Shown here piece by piece: positions 50,801 to 61,219 of a stretch of 64,000 nucleotides of DNA. The stretch covers positions 28,127,127-28,191,126 of the forward strand of contig NC_065567.1 of NCBI RefSeq assembly GCF_022605725.1, given 5' to 3'. Source of the stretch: Anthonomus grandis grandis (Eukaryota; Arthropoda; Insecta; Coleoptera; Curculionidae). Under the pieces are notes generated by a model. It ran no database searches, had not been told where the DNA came from, and saw nothing but the letters and a program-made list of their open reading frames with translations. The position numbers were made by a program, and so were the translations under genes. The stretch's first letter is position 1, and each line of letters begins with the position of its first letter.

Positions 50801-53800
50801 TTGCGGATGGTCTCGTTGGATTCAGAACGACGAAACTAAGACAAAACCGTTGGAATTTTCCCGATAGCTCCCATAGAAGCCGAGATATCGACCTTCAAAG
50901 TTTGGGTTTTTTCATTTTTCGGGTATACCAAATTTACAAATTTTTAAGACTGTAGTTTGGGTAATTTTTGAATTATAAGCATTTTATAAATTAAAAAAAA
51001 ACAATCATTTTTTTCGACATTCTATTTAATTTTTCAAAAACACTGATATACGTATCTAATAAAATTGTTCAGGGAATACCTGTCCAAACTTTCAAAATTA
51101 TATTTTGACTAATTTTTGAGTTATGCACATTTTGTTAATTAATAAAAAAAAAAATGCTTCTTCAAATATAATTTTTTTTAACGTTATGTATAATTTATAA
51201 AAAAACGCTGATACACGTGTTTAATAAAATTATTCAAGGAACTTGTGTCTAAAATTTCAAAATTATATGTTTGCTAATTTTTGAGTTATGAGTTCTGAAT
51301 TAAAAAAAAAATAATTTTTTTTTCTCAACACTGTTAATTTTTTTAAGAACGCTGATATACGTATCTAATTAAATTATTCAAGGAAGATGTATCCCAGGTT
51401 TCAAAATTGTACATTGTACATTTTATTAATTTAAAAAAAATTATTTCTTAAAATATATGTCTTTTCTAAACATCCTGTACGTTTTTTGACGCTGATACAT
51501 GTACCTAATAAAATCATTTAAAGAGTTTGTGCCTAAATTTTGAAAATTGTACTTTGGTTAATTTTTCAGCGAATAGGTATTTATATTTTCAAATTATACT
51601 TTGGCGAATTTTTAAATTAATATATTTTGCATTAAAAAAATACAATTTTCTTTCTCAATATGCTGTATATTTTTTTAAAAACGCTGATATCCATGTGTAA
51701 TTAAATTATTTAGGGAACGCATGTCCACATTTTCAAAATTGTACTTTTCCTAATTTTTGAACATTTCTTGAATAAAAAAAAACATTTTTTCAAATATAAT
51801 TCTTGTACTGAACTCCAGCTCGTTTATATCAAATAAAATAATTCAAGGAATCCGTATCTAAATTTTCAAAATTGTACTTCGGCAAATTTTTGAGTTATAG
51901 ACATCTCTTTCTTGAAATTCCTTTAAGCCATTACTCACCGATTAACATAATGGCCCAAGACGCCGTATTCCATTCCATTAAAGTAAACAGATAAATTCCA
52001 CCAGAGAAGCACATTGGAATGGCCAATAAGAAGCATATCACGCATATGGCCAGATTCAGGTACGATTTATATTTTCGCATATCCTTCCATCTAAAAAAAA
52101 AATATATATTTTTACCATAATATTGAAATTTTCTTTCGTTTAATGCGGTCGTCAAACAGCGACATAACTGCCTCTTTTTACTTATTTATTCCCCCCCTCG
52201 TAAAATAGTAATAAACGTTTTTTATACACTGGCAAAGGAAAACACATAAAAGCCCCACAAAAAGGTCAGAACAATTAAGATGCCGATATAAACTATGTTC
52301 AAACAAAAGAAAAAATTGACTTTAGAACACTGATAAGGAGTCAGGCTAATTTCCATAAAACCGTTTGTTCCTCTTTGGCTCTTTTTCCTTCCATATTGTT
52401 TTTTTTTCGTCTGGTTTTTCGTGCGACAATTCCAGATCGCACGGGGGAATTACGATTTTATGGGGGTCCCCCACGCCCGGATCGATTTCAGATTCCAACC
52501 AGAGATTCCACCGATTTACTGCCAGTTTTAAATTACTTTTTTTTGGTTATTGAACTTTTCCAGATTTCCTATTTTATTTATTTAGTCGAACTCACTTGTC
52601 TAGAATGCAGCAGCTAATAGCCTCAACTCCAGCAAACTGAGTTCCTAATCCTAGTATGAATAGCATAAAGAAAAACATTAGGGACCATGCGGTTGAACCT
52701 GGTAAAAGTAAAATGGCTTCTGGATAAGCTACGAAGGCCAGTCCAGGTCCGTCTCTGGCTACCTCAGCTACTGGAACGTCCATTTCGTTGGCTAAGTATC
52801 CTAACATGGAGAAAATGGCAAAACCAGCGTATACCCCTGTAAATGCGTTCGTGGTGCTTACGATTAGGGCGTCTTTTAGGCAGTTATTGTTGAAGTTGTT
52901 GTAGGAGGATAAGGTTATAAGGGATCCACATGCTGAAAAAAATAAAATCGTTATAAGAAACCTTTTTTTTGAGTTATTAGTTGATTTGGTTAATGGAGGT
53001 TTTCTGTTACTCAAGCTCAAAATGTTTTTTCAACGAAAACCTTTTGATTTTTTGGAAAATGCTCAAATAGGTGTTCAGTGAAATTATCCCAAGAATTTAT
53101 ATAAAAATTTTCAGAATTTTACTGTTACTGGTTTTTGAGTTATGAAGATTTTGTGAAATTTTTAATAACAAATTCACTTCAAAAAAATTTTTTTTTCTCA
53201 AAATCCTGTACATTTTTTAAAAAACGCTAAAATAGGTCTCTAGTCAAATTATCCTTGGAAGATGTATGTAATTTTTCAAAATTAACTTTTTGACTGGTTT
53301 ATTGGCATTTTTGGATATTTGTGAAAAAAAAAATTGACCTTATTAAAAAATTTTATTTTCTCAAAACCCTGTATATTTTTTGAAAAACGCCGAAAAAAAA
53401 CAGTTAAATTGTTTCAGGAATATGTATGAGTTTTATTTTAACTGGTTTTTAATTGATGGGCACTTTATCATTGACCATTATTTAACTGAATTTTCGTTCG
53501 ATTTAATAGAAAATGGTGGAGGGGCTAGAAAAGGAAATTTTAAATGTTTTATTTGAAATTGTGTTTTGGGGTTTGGATTTTTTAAGTTGTTTTGTGAGAT
53601 TTTGAGAAAAAATTCGACTTTTTTTTTTAAAAAAATCTTTCGATTTTTTGGAAAACGCTTAAATAGGTATTCAGTTAAATTATTCCAAGAATTTGTATAG
53701 AAACTTTCAGAATTTTATTTTTACTGGTTTTTGAGTTATAGACATTTTGTGACATTTTCAATAACAAAATTGACTCTCTCCAAAAATAATTTTTTTTCTC

Positions 53801-56800
53801 AAAATCCTGTACATTTTATAAAAAACGCTAAAAGAGGTCTCTAGTCAAATTATCCTTGGAGTATGTATGGAAATTTTCAGAATTTTATATCAACTCGTTT
53901 TTAATTTACAGGCATTTTATCATTGACCATTATTCTCTTAATATTTATAAAATCGTTTTCTGGTGAATATATTCGTAGCATTTCGCTCTCATCTAGATCT
54001 TCAAAATAGGTAATAACTCGCTGTTTACTGGTGTTGCGTATACCTTTTCTTTTATGCTACCCCAAAAATAAAAATCAAAGTGTGTCAGATCTGGCGATCT
54101 CGCCGACCAATCCCATAGTCCAAACCATCTATCATCAAACATGTACAGTTACACTTGTTACACTGTCTCCCCAGTGAAAGCAAGAAACCAACTAGTACGA
54201 AAATCTTACAATGGTAGATTTTCCAAAAAAAATTAAAAATTTTACTTCTAGAAACTACATAGAAACTAAATTTTCCAGTTTAAATTAGACCAGAAATAAA
54301 TGATTTCTTCTATTGAAAATTCAGTTTTTACCCTATATATTTGAGACATGTCTCCTATTTATACTAATATAATTTCAATTGTCCAGAGAAATGATATATG
54401 GAAAGGGTGTGAATTGTGTGACCTTCTCAAGAAAAACTTACCCTCAAAAGCACTTAAGCAATTTAAGGCATGTTGGCTTTAGACCACCCCGTAAGTGATA
54501 TTAATGGAGTTATCTTGCTTGGCGCGGGCGTGATATAAATTATTTCGTGAAATTGTACATAACACGTTACGGGCGTAGTAGTAAGGGGGTGGTGGCCTGT
54601 TATCGATTAAGTTACCTATTTTGTTTAGTTTAAAAATAAACCAGTGAGGGGCAGCATATAAAACCCCTTTTCGGTTAAAAATTCATTACTTATAATGTTT
54701 TAGAAAAAAAAAGGGTATTTTTATATTAAATTCTCGCTAATAAACACATATTACCTACATTAAATTAATTGCTGGAAGCTTTTCTTTTAATTTAATTTAG
54801 CAGTGACGGAGTGAAAAAGGATAATTAAAGGGTTCAAAAAAACAACTTGACAAATGACCGTTTGGTCCAAATAAAGTTCTGCGCATTGACTGTACTTCTT
54901 CTTCGTCTTCTTCTTTTTCTGTTTTATATGTTTGTGTCCGAATGTAATTAAGGGTCAAAGGACCCCGAGTAATCCAGACTAATGCAATCGAATCATGTGC
55001 CGAGCGTATTCGCATTTAAATTCAAAGGGCCGAAGCAACAAATGTTGTTGTGTTGTCTTTGTTACGAGACCCAATTGTACCAATTACGATCAATTGGACC
55101 CCCGTTGACAAGGGAGTTTAATGAAATGTTCGTTTTCCATTCCATGTGTAACCTAAAAATGTTAGTTTAATTCCTTTTAATAATTCAAGGTTAATGCCGC
55201 GTATGTAATATTATTTTTCAATTTATCTAAAAGGAAAATAAATGCTTTTCTCGGCGGTAAAATATTAATGTTTTTTTTTTACTATAAAAGCAATTTCAGC
55301 GTGCCACATGCTCCTCTCCACATGCTGGATTTAATCCGGTACCTAATCAAGTCGAATGTTTTCTTTTAATTAAATCGGTTAAATTTGAGGAGAAAAAGAT
55401 CGTTTATTTTCGAATGAGGAAACGATTTTTCCGCCCCATCGGGGTTAATTATTATCGTGTAAACATATTCGGCCGATTTCGCGCCTTATTTTTCAGGCCT
55501 GTTTCGATTCAGAATTAAAGCGATGATCTGGAAAATCTACGCAAATGAATGTTCTATCGTGTTATTTAAGGAGGAAACAATGTGTGCGTTTTTTAATTGA
55601 AATTAACCAATTATTTAGAGATTAAAAGGTATTCAAGGGGTTTAGTAAATGGTTTTTGTAATTTACCATTTTTTATAGGTTCTAATTCTTTTTGCTGGTA
55701 CCTCTTTGGTAGCGCTGGTTTTTTTTTTCTAAAAATTCACAAAATGCTCGTAATTCAAAAAATGGCTAAAAATACAATTTTGAAAATGTGTATTTTATTG
55801 AATAATTTGATTGGATGCCTGTTTCAGCATTTTTAAAAAAAATGCACAAGGTTTTGCGAAAATTTTTTTTTTTTATTTTACAAAATGCCCATATGTTGAA
55901 ACAAAAATTTTTAAATTTCTACACATATTTCTGGAATAATTTCATTATTTACCTATTTCAACGTTTTTTAAAAAATTACGAAAATTCACTTTTTTCCATT
56001 TCTTCTCAAAACGAGTGGTAGTCTGCTATCAACAGCTGTCAAACACAAATTAAATGACGCAGCTTGTTCAAATTTCGACAGGCGTCAACTGACAGTTCTC
56101 TGTTGACAGGAGCAGAGTTGCCATTTCCATTTAAGGGTGGAATATTTCAAAAAGTCCGGACTTATTGACCCGTCCTCGTATATTTCAGTGTTTTAAAAAA
56201 GTATACAGGATTAAAAAAAAAACATTTTTGAAGAGGTCAATTTTTCAAAGTGCCCATATTTCAAAAATTAGTAGAAATATTATTTTAAAAATTTACTGGA
56301 GACCTAACTCAGCGTTTTCCAAAAAATTCACAGAATTTTGAAAAAAAAACATTTTTTAGCCAGGTCGATTTTTTTAGAAATTTCACAAAATGCCCATATT
56401 TCAAAAAACAGTAGAAATAAAATTCTGAAATTTCTTACACAAATTTCTGGCATAATTTGACTAGATACCTATTTCATCGTTTTTCAAAAATTTGACAGGC
56501 TTTTGAGAAAAAAAAATATTTTTGGAAAAATCGTTTTTTTTTCCAAAAATTTCACAAAATACCTATAACTCCAAAAACCAGTAAAAATAAAATTTTGAAA
56601 TTTCTTATACATACAGTAGTGGCCAACTAATTAGAAACGATTTTAAAAAAATACTTTATTCAATCTTTCAGTTCTTTAAAATAAATTAAAACCAACTTGT
56701 TGTAAAATATAATTTATTTATAGACATTCCACTAAGAAATTTGTAAGGAATGCAGAATATAAACAAAATTTATAGATAACACAGTTGGCCATCTACTTAG

Positions 56801-59800
56801 AAACGACGAAAATAGTCGCGCGTATAGTTCATTTTAAACCTTTGTACTGGTAACAATTTGTCTTTTTTGTATCTACAAGCCTTGTCTTTGTGTCTTCCAC
56901 AGTTTAAAATGGGTAGAAAAAAAATTGTGATCCGTCAATGTGTAAAATAATTTTTACGCTAAAAAAAAAATGGTTTTCTATGCACTCAAACACATAAAAG
57001 AACATAAAGCGTACGAAAATATTCCACGCAAGAGAAGATCTAAAAAAACCAGCCAACGAACTGATGAAAAATGAATCCATTTTTAACCTTCAACCAGATT
57101 AAAGAAGAACTTTTTCCAGCTATCGCGATATCATCACGAACTATAAGACGACGGTTTAATGAGGCCAACCTATTTGGACGAGTATCCCGCAAGAAACCAC
57201 TGCTAAGGAAGAAAAATCGCCATAGGACCATATTAATTGGACCATAAAAGAGTGGAAAAAAGTATTATGGTCTGATGAGACAAAAATAAATCGCATTGGT
57301 AGTGATGGTAGAATAGTTGTGAGAAGACCAAGGGGTGCGGAAAATAATCCAAAGTATACAACCAGCACAGTCAAACATGGAGGTGGAAATATAAAATTAT
57401 GGGGATGTTTTTCGTGGCGTGGTGTTGGTCCATTAGTGAAATGGTGTTGGTCCATATTATGGAGAACCACATGTTGCCGTTTGCTGATGAAACTTTGCCG
57501 GTGTCTTGGGTTTTGCAACAAGACAATGATCCCAAGCACACGGCTAAGTCTGTAAAAAAAAGGTTTGACGATAACCATGTTGATGTACTTGATTGGCCCT
57601 CATGTAGTCCGGATCTCAATTCCATTGAGAATCTTTAGAGAGACCTGAAAAAACTTTTAGAACATAAAAATATTAAAAACCTTAAAGATCTGGCGGAAGA
57701 AGCCGAGCAGGATTTGCTACAAAATATTGATTTATTTAGGGTTTAGAGTTCTTATTTTGTTTTTTTAAATTAATAATTCTTTGGTTTCTAATTAGTTGTC
57801 CAATTCAATATTTGTATAAAAAATTAACTTTTTTTTTAAAAGTATATATGTGAAGATAAATCCACTAAATTTATGGTAATATTAAAGGTAAATGTTAGTT
57901 ACGACAATGGGCGAGAAATTTAAGAATAAACAATTTTATTTACAAAAGATTTATTATTTTTATTCATTTATTCACACTATTTCTAATTAGTTGGCCACCA
58001 CTGTATTTCTGGAATTATTTGACTAAATACCTATTCCAGGGTTTAAAAAAAAAATCACAAGCTTTTGTGAAAGAAAATATTTTTGGAAAAATCGATTTTT
58101 TTGCCCATAAATTTCACAAAATTCTCATATTTTAAAAACCAGTTGAAATAAAATTTTGAACATTTCTACACATATTATTGGTATAATTTGATTGGATACT
58201 TATTCCATTGTTTCTCAAAAAATCAACAAGATTTTGAGAATTTTTTTTTTTTTTTAAAAGGTCGGTTTTTTCCAAAAATTTTACAAAACACCCATATATG
58301 AAAAACCAGTAAAAATTAAATGTTGAAAATTTCAACACGTATTCCTAAGATAATTTAATTAAGTGTCTATTACAGCGTTTTTGAAAAAATATACACAGTT
58401 TTAGGAAAATAAAATGTTGGAAATTTTTTTCCCAAAAATTTTACAATTTGCCTATAACTCAATAACGAGTAGAAATAAAATTCCAAAACTTTCTATACAT
58501 ATTCTTGAAATAGTGAAATACTAGTAACTGGACACCTATTTTAGGGTCATTTTAAAAATTTCCTATTATAATACTGTTTCTCTTTTACGTATAATTACGG
58601 AATTATTTAAATAAGCTTTTTTGACCGTTGCTTGTAAATTTTCTATATTATGTTTCTTTTTATTCTATTAAGTTTATTATAAGACCTAACAGTAATAGTA
58701 TAACTAAAACTGTTACAAATAAAATAATTTTCAAACGATCAAATTTCATAAAAATAAGTATATATTTCTTAAACGCGGATAATTCAATCTAGGAATATGT
58801 TATATTAAATTAACGGTATTTTAATTGCCTATTAGAATATATAATAAAATATAGGGTGTACCATTTACAAAAATGGAGTTTTTACCATTTACAACAATTA
58901 GGTACTCCTTGGTTTAAAAAAAAAAACACGCAAAATTGTTTTTTTTTCTCGAAAACCGCTAGAGATACGTATAGGGAAGTATGATTTTAAGACTCAAAAT
59001 AAAACAGGGAGTACAAAATATCTAAAAAGGCGTTGCCATGATTCTTTACAACTAAATCTTTCTATCTAACTTAAATTATATATAACTATATATAACTATA
59101 TTAATTACTCTAAAAAAAAAAAAAAAAAAACACGTCAAATTAGATATACAGGGGGACGTTTAATTATGCATTTACTGAAGTTCTGTCAATCACCTCCTCA
59201 CCTCCAGCTAACCGCACTTTAATATGTCAAATGGGAACCCCCATCGTGTGTTACATCATAGTAAGGAGCGTAAAATTCTCTATTCAACGGTACCAAAAAA
59301 AATGAAATCGGTAAATATGTAAGCAAATAGTTAGCGAAAATGTCTAGAAATAATGAATATTTTATTTACGCCAAATTTTGGATGTCAAATAGCTACCCCA
59401 TGGTGTGATACATTATTTTAAAGGGCATTCATTATGCTATCAATGGTTTTAAAAAAAAATAAAATTGATTGACCAAGAAGCAATTAAAGTATAAATCGGC
59501 AGGGTAGAAAAACCAATTTAATTAGTTTAACAAATTTATTTTATTAAATGTTCAAAATGCGCGCCGTTATTAGCAAGACAATAAAAAAGCCTATTTTCAA
59601 ACTCCTTACGAACATTGGCAAGTAGGTACCACACTAAAAGTATTCATTTAAAATACCAAAGTTTGGCGTAAATAAAATACTCATTATTTCTAGACATTTT
59701 CGCTAACTATTTGCTTACACATTTACCGATTTCATTTGGATCATTTTGAAATGAAAGCACTGTATAAGTAACGTATTGTTTGTTACCATGGCTACAAAAT

Positions 59801-60293
59801 TTTCAGAAAAATGCCTCGTTCCGTTTTCCATATACGGCTAACGTACTACCGATCATCCTGTATATATAAGTCCTGTGACTTGTTTAATTTATTACTACGT
59901 AACTTAAGCCGGTTTCTTTGAGAAAAAAATTGACGATTTTTACGACTTTATTATTTTATTATGATAATTCACTCACCGATTCCCAAAGAATAAAAGGTTT
60001 GTGAGGCGGCTGAAGCCCATACGTCTACATCTAATAATTTCTCCCAATCCGGGCTGACGTATAATAAAATTCCGTTTATGGCACCGGGTAAAATGGCCCC
60101 CTGAATCACTAGCGCAGTCAGGATGAAGTAAGGAAAAAGGACGGTAAAGTATACGACCTTCCCGGACGTTTGAACTCCTTTTAATACGGCCAGGTAGCAA
60201 ATTACCCATGAAAATAATAAACAGCCCAATATTTCCCATCTCATTCCGCCGAAGTTCTCCCATGTTGCGTCATTCACTCCCAGCACGTGCTCC
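35748..60293 (-). CDS. SLC6-family Na+-coupled neurotransmitter/amino acid transporter (5' partial, 6 exons visible)
   Basis: SLC6 proteins are plasma-membrane symporters of LeuT fold (12 TM) that take up monoamines, GABA, glycine or other amino acids with Na+ and usually Cl-. Exons in coding order: 60293-59977, 52932-52596, 52090-51939, 36866-36721, 36580-36425 and 35897-35748 (stop TAG at 35750-35748). All junctions are GT-AG and phases agree, giving 418 residues plus stop. This covers late loop EL2 to the C-terminus; about 200 residues (TM1-3) lie beyond 64 kb. Family blocks: [19 protein letters not shown] (TM5), SQTFYSLGI (TM6), [17 protein letters not shown] (TM7), [12 protein letters not shown] (EL4) and [12 protein letters not shown] (TM8). 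It looks most like glycine/proline-type members, but the substrate cannot be assigned. The intron between 51939 and 36866 contains 12 kb of satellite DNA. Confidence 0.9.
36425..36580 (-). CDS. SLC6 exon: TM11 end, EL6, TM12
   Basis: Acceptor TTATTTTAG before 36580, donor TAC|GTAAGT after 36425; 156 nt, phase 0 both ends. Reads [20 protein letters not shown] (the Y-x-x-YxYPxW-like EL6 block of the family) and TM12 [20 protein letters not shown], ending WKREY. Confidence 0.9.
36721..36866 (-). CDS. SLC6 exon: TM10 end, IL5, TM11 start
   Basis: Acceptor GATGTTTAG before 36866, donor TTG|GTAAAG after 36721; 146 nt, phase 1 in, phase 0 out. Reads [20 protein letters not shown], the family block around SWxYG, then [19 protein letters not shown] (TM11). 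It joins in frame to the exon at 51939 across the satellite array. Confidence 0.9.
36986..37110 (-). repeat. Two short copies of the GGCGCCCAAC block in the SLC6 intron
   Basis: TTGTTGGCGCCCAACGAAT at about 37001 and a variant TTATTGGTGTCCAACAAAAT about 85 bp later, the same GC island that recurs at 22.66, 25.22, 25.43 and 26.79 kb. Confidence 0.45.
37110..38030. repeat. Tandem repeat, ~170-bp unit, about 5.5 copies
   Basis: CATTTTCTAAATAGTG (or a close variant) recurs near 37116, 37281, 37451, 37621, 37792 and 37962, followed in each unit by GGAAATAGTGTTTTTCTC, a TAATTATACC block and AATTTTTAGACTAAGA. It lies in the large SLC6 intron and is unrelated to the 366-bp satellite. Confidence 0.9.
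38031..38820. other. Intronic sequence between the two tandem arrays
   Basis: No gene or repeat recognised. A 62-codon plus-strand frame at 38417-38605 shows no domain. Confidence 0.5.
38826..50929. repeat. Satellite array, 366-bp unit, 33 copies, inside SLC6 intron
   Basis: The landmark ATGCCATATCT(C/T) occurs 33 times from 39052 to 50767. The total of 11715 bp equals 32 x 366 plus 3, and the three extra bases match three units (near 40312, 42143 and 42876) that have eight C instead of seven in GGGTATACCCCCCCGTATCG. Copies are nearly identical. The array starts within TTTTTCATTTTTCGGGTATACC and ends at the same word, where it breaks into unrelated AT-rich sequence. Recognisable subtypes differ at TCGGCTATCGTAAGAGC versus TCAGCTATTAGAAGAGC, GATTCACAATG versus GATTCAGAATCACG, and CCATAG versus CCATGG. 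Short frames repeated in each unit are not genes. Confidence 0.98.
50990..51905 (+). repeat. Degenerate ~150-190-bp repeats, forward orientation
   Basis: The block AAAACGCTGATA-ACGT-TCTAAT followed by AAATTATTCAAGGAA and TTTTTGAGTTATG recurs near 51040, 51200, 51350, 51490 and 51680. It lies in the SLC6 intron directly after the satellite array. Confidence 0.7.
51939..52090 (-). CDS. SLC6 exon: TM9 and start of TM10
   Basis: Acceptor TTTTTTAG before 52090, donor CG|GTGAGT after 51939; 152 nt, phase 2 in, phase 1 out. Reads [20 protein letters not shown] then [20 protein letters not shown]. Its donor begins the 15-kb satellite-bearing intron. Confidence 0.9.
52596..52932 (-). CDS. SLC6 exon: TM6b, TM7, EL4, TM8
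   Basis: Acceptor TTTTTTCAG before 52932, donor AA|GTGAGT after 52596; 337 nt. Reads [17 protein letters not shown] (TM6 end), TM7 with [22 protein letters not shown]4 with [14 protein letters not shown], then TM8 [19 protein letters not shown]. Two ion-site positions differ from the family norm (see findings). Confidence 0.92.
53030..53940 (+). repeat. Degenerate ~170-bp repeats, forward orientation
   Basis: Five or six copies of AAAACGCTAAAATAGGTCTC, AAATTATCCTTGGAA, TTTTCAGAATTTTA and ACTGGTTTTTGAGTTAT. Same family as 50990-51905. Confidence 0.7.
53985..54135 (-). pseudogene. Mariner-type transposase fragment in SLC6 intron
   Basis: The minus strand reads [20 protein letters not shown] then [16 protein letters not shown], the block around the third catalytic Asp of DDE_3 mariner-type transposases. 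Nothing else of the element was recognised. Confidence 0.7.
54140..55600. other. Unique-looking intronic sequence, no gene seen
   Basis: Moderate complexity. Two minor frames (54797-55015 minus, 54982-55170 plus) have no domain. The block 55290-55560 is less AT-rich than its surroundings and could be regulatory, without specific evidence. Confidence 0.4.
55640..56613 (-). repeat. Degenerate ~170-bp repeats, reverse orientation
   Basis: The reverse form (TTCACAAAATGCCCATA, AAACCAGTAGAAATAAAAT, CTGGAATAATTT, CCTATTTCAGCGTTTTT) recurs about every 170 bp. This is the family of 50990-51905 and 53030-53940 inverted. An insert with CAACAGCTGTC and TGACAGTTCTC at 56030-56110 interrupts it. Confidence 0.7.
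56614..58003 (+). mobile_element. Tc1-type transposon with IR/DR ends
   Basis: The ends CAGTAGTGGCCAACTAATTA and, in reverse complement, CAGTGGTGGCCAACTAATTA are flanked by TA (56612-56613 and 58004-58005). A second inner copy of the motif lies about 165 bp in on the left (GTTGGCCATCTACTTAGAAA) and about 200 bp in on the right, the IR/DR arrangement of some Tc1 elements. Length 1390 bp. It interrupts a reverse 170-bp repeat unit cleanly. Confidence 0.92.
56908..57745 (+). pseudogene. Tc1 transposase (DD34E type), degraded
   Basis: The reading starts at [13 protein letters not shown] and quickly meets stops. In varying frames: [20 protein letters not shown] (first Asp), [58 protein letters not shown] (second Asp), [15 protein letters not shown] (Glu of DD34E, followed by a stop in place of the usual Trp), then [12 protein letters not shown]. 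About 230 codons remain recognisable; several frameshifts and stops make it inactive. Confidence 0.85.
58004..58560 (-). repeat. Degenerate ~170-bp repeats, reverse orientation, continued after Tc1
   Basis: Resumes exactly where 56613 stopped (TATTTCTGGAATTATTTGAC) and runs for about three more units. Confidence 0.7.
58561..59148. other. Intronic AT-rich sequence, no gene seen
   Basis: Contains ATAGGGTGTACCATTTAC near 58852, which resembles the start of a mariner-type terminus, but no matching end was found. Confidence 0.4.
59149..59860 (-). mobile_element. Deleted mariner-type element with internal fold-back
   Basis: TA-flanked ends CAGGGGGACG and (reverse complement) CAGGATGATCG are weakly alike. 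Inside, 59298-59385 and 59650-59740 are strong inverted repeats (AAATCGGTAAAT, GTAAGCAAATAGTTAGCGAA, ATGTCTAGAAATAAT). Between them the minus strand encodes the C-terminal transposase block [20 protein letters not shown], so this is an internally deleted relative of the other mariner-type elements here. Confidence 0.65.
59977..60293 (-). CDS. SLC6 exon: EL2 end, TM4, TM5, EL3, TM6a
   Basis: Acceptor TTTTCAG before 60293, donor CG|GTGAGT after 59977; 317 nt, ends in phase 1. Encodes REHVLGVND (EL2 end), TM4 ([18 protein letters not shown]), TM5, [19 protein letters not shown] and the TM6 Cl-/substrate segment SQTFYSLGI, in which the Gln and Ser of the chloride site are present. Confidence 0.92.
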
Positions 60294-60486
60294 CTGAAAA
60301 TCCGATAATTATTAAGGTTTACTGCTTTACATGCCATAAAAATGTTAATCTATTAAAATTTTATTATTTTGATTACACGTGGCAACATTGACAGCAAGTG
60401 AAGTCAAAAGCTGTCAAGTGTCTTTGTTGTCAGTCTGCGTTACGTCAGCTGTCTTAAACATCTTTGACAAGGCACTGTTATTTGAC
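60294..60486. other. Intron sequence upstream of the TM4-6 exon
   Basis: Short intronic stretch between the SLC6 acceptor and the hAT left end. It contains two GACAGCAAG/GTCAGCTGTC-like words similar to those at 56030-56110. No coding sequence. Confidence 0.4.
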
Positions 60487-61219
60487 TAGAGATGTTACTT
60501 TTGATTACTCGTTACTAATCGTTACTCGACTATTAAGTAATCATTTAAAGTACTCGTTACTATGATTACTGTACTGATTGTGTTACTTTTATTGGTGTTT
60601 GCATGTAAAATACCGCTATCGGTATCGATTGACAATAATCATGCACAAAAATTAATAATAAATATTAAAAAAAAATAAAATTTAATTAATAATAATAATA
60701 ATAATAAATCATTTTATTGTTCCATAACATTTACATAGTTTATGATATTTACATACATATAATACTGGAACAAAAGGCTTTTTATTCAACATCCCTCCCA
60801 AGGAAGGGGCTGTTAAAGCCTATACACTTTTCATTATAGCACTCAAATAACCTTCACAATAATTCCTCAATTTTTGCCAGTAACCCAATTATATATAAAG
60901 TAGGCAAAAAGACTTACATTAAACCAAACTAACAATGTGGACGAATAATAATATTATTATCTACATCTACCCTAGATCTGCTAAACTCAATGATAAAAAT
61001 CTAAATTTGCTAAAGGAGTTGCTGCCTGATTTTTTAAATACACAACAGAAAAATTAAATGTATTAATTTTGAATTTATTAAGAGTGGAGGCTATGTTATA
61101 TGAAAATTAAAAATAAAAATGCTGATTTGGTATCTACCTATTAATTAAAATATATTGTTTTAAAAAATATTTATTATTAAAAAAAAAGCAACAAAACGTA
61201 ACATTTCGAAAAATAAAAC

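Noticed and set aside
55597..56021. Overlapping open frames rich in Phe, Lys and Leu
   Set aside because: They fall in the ~170-bp degenerate repeats, and similar frames shift from unit to unit.
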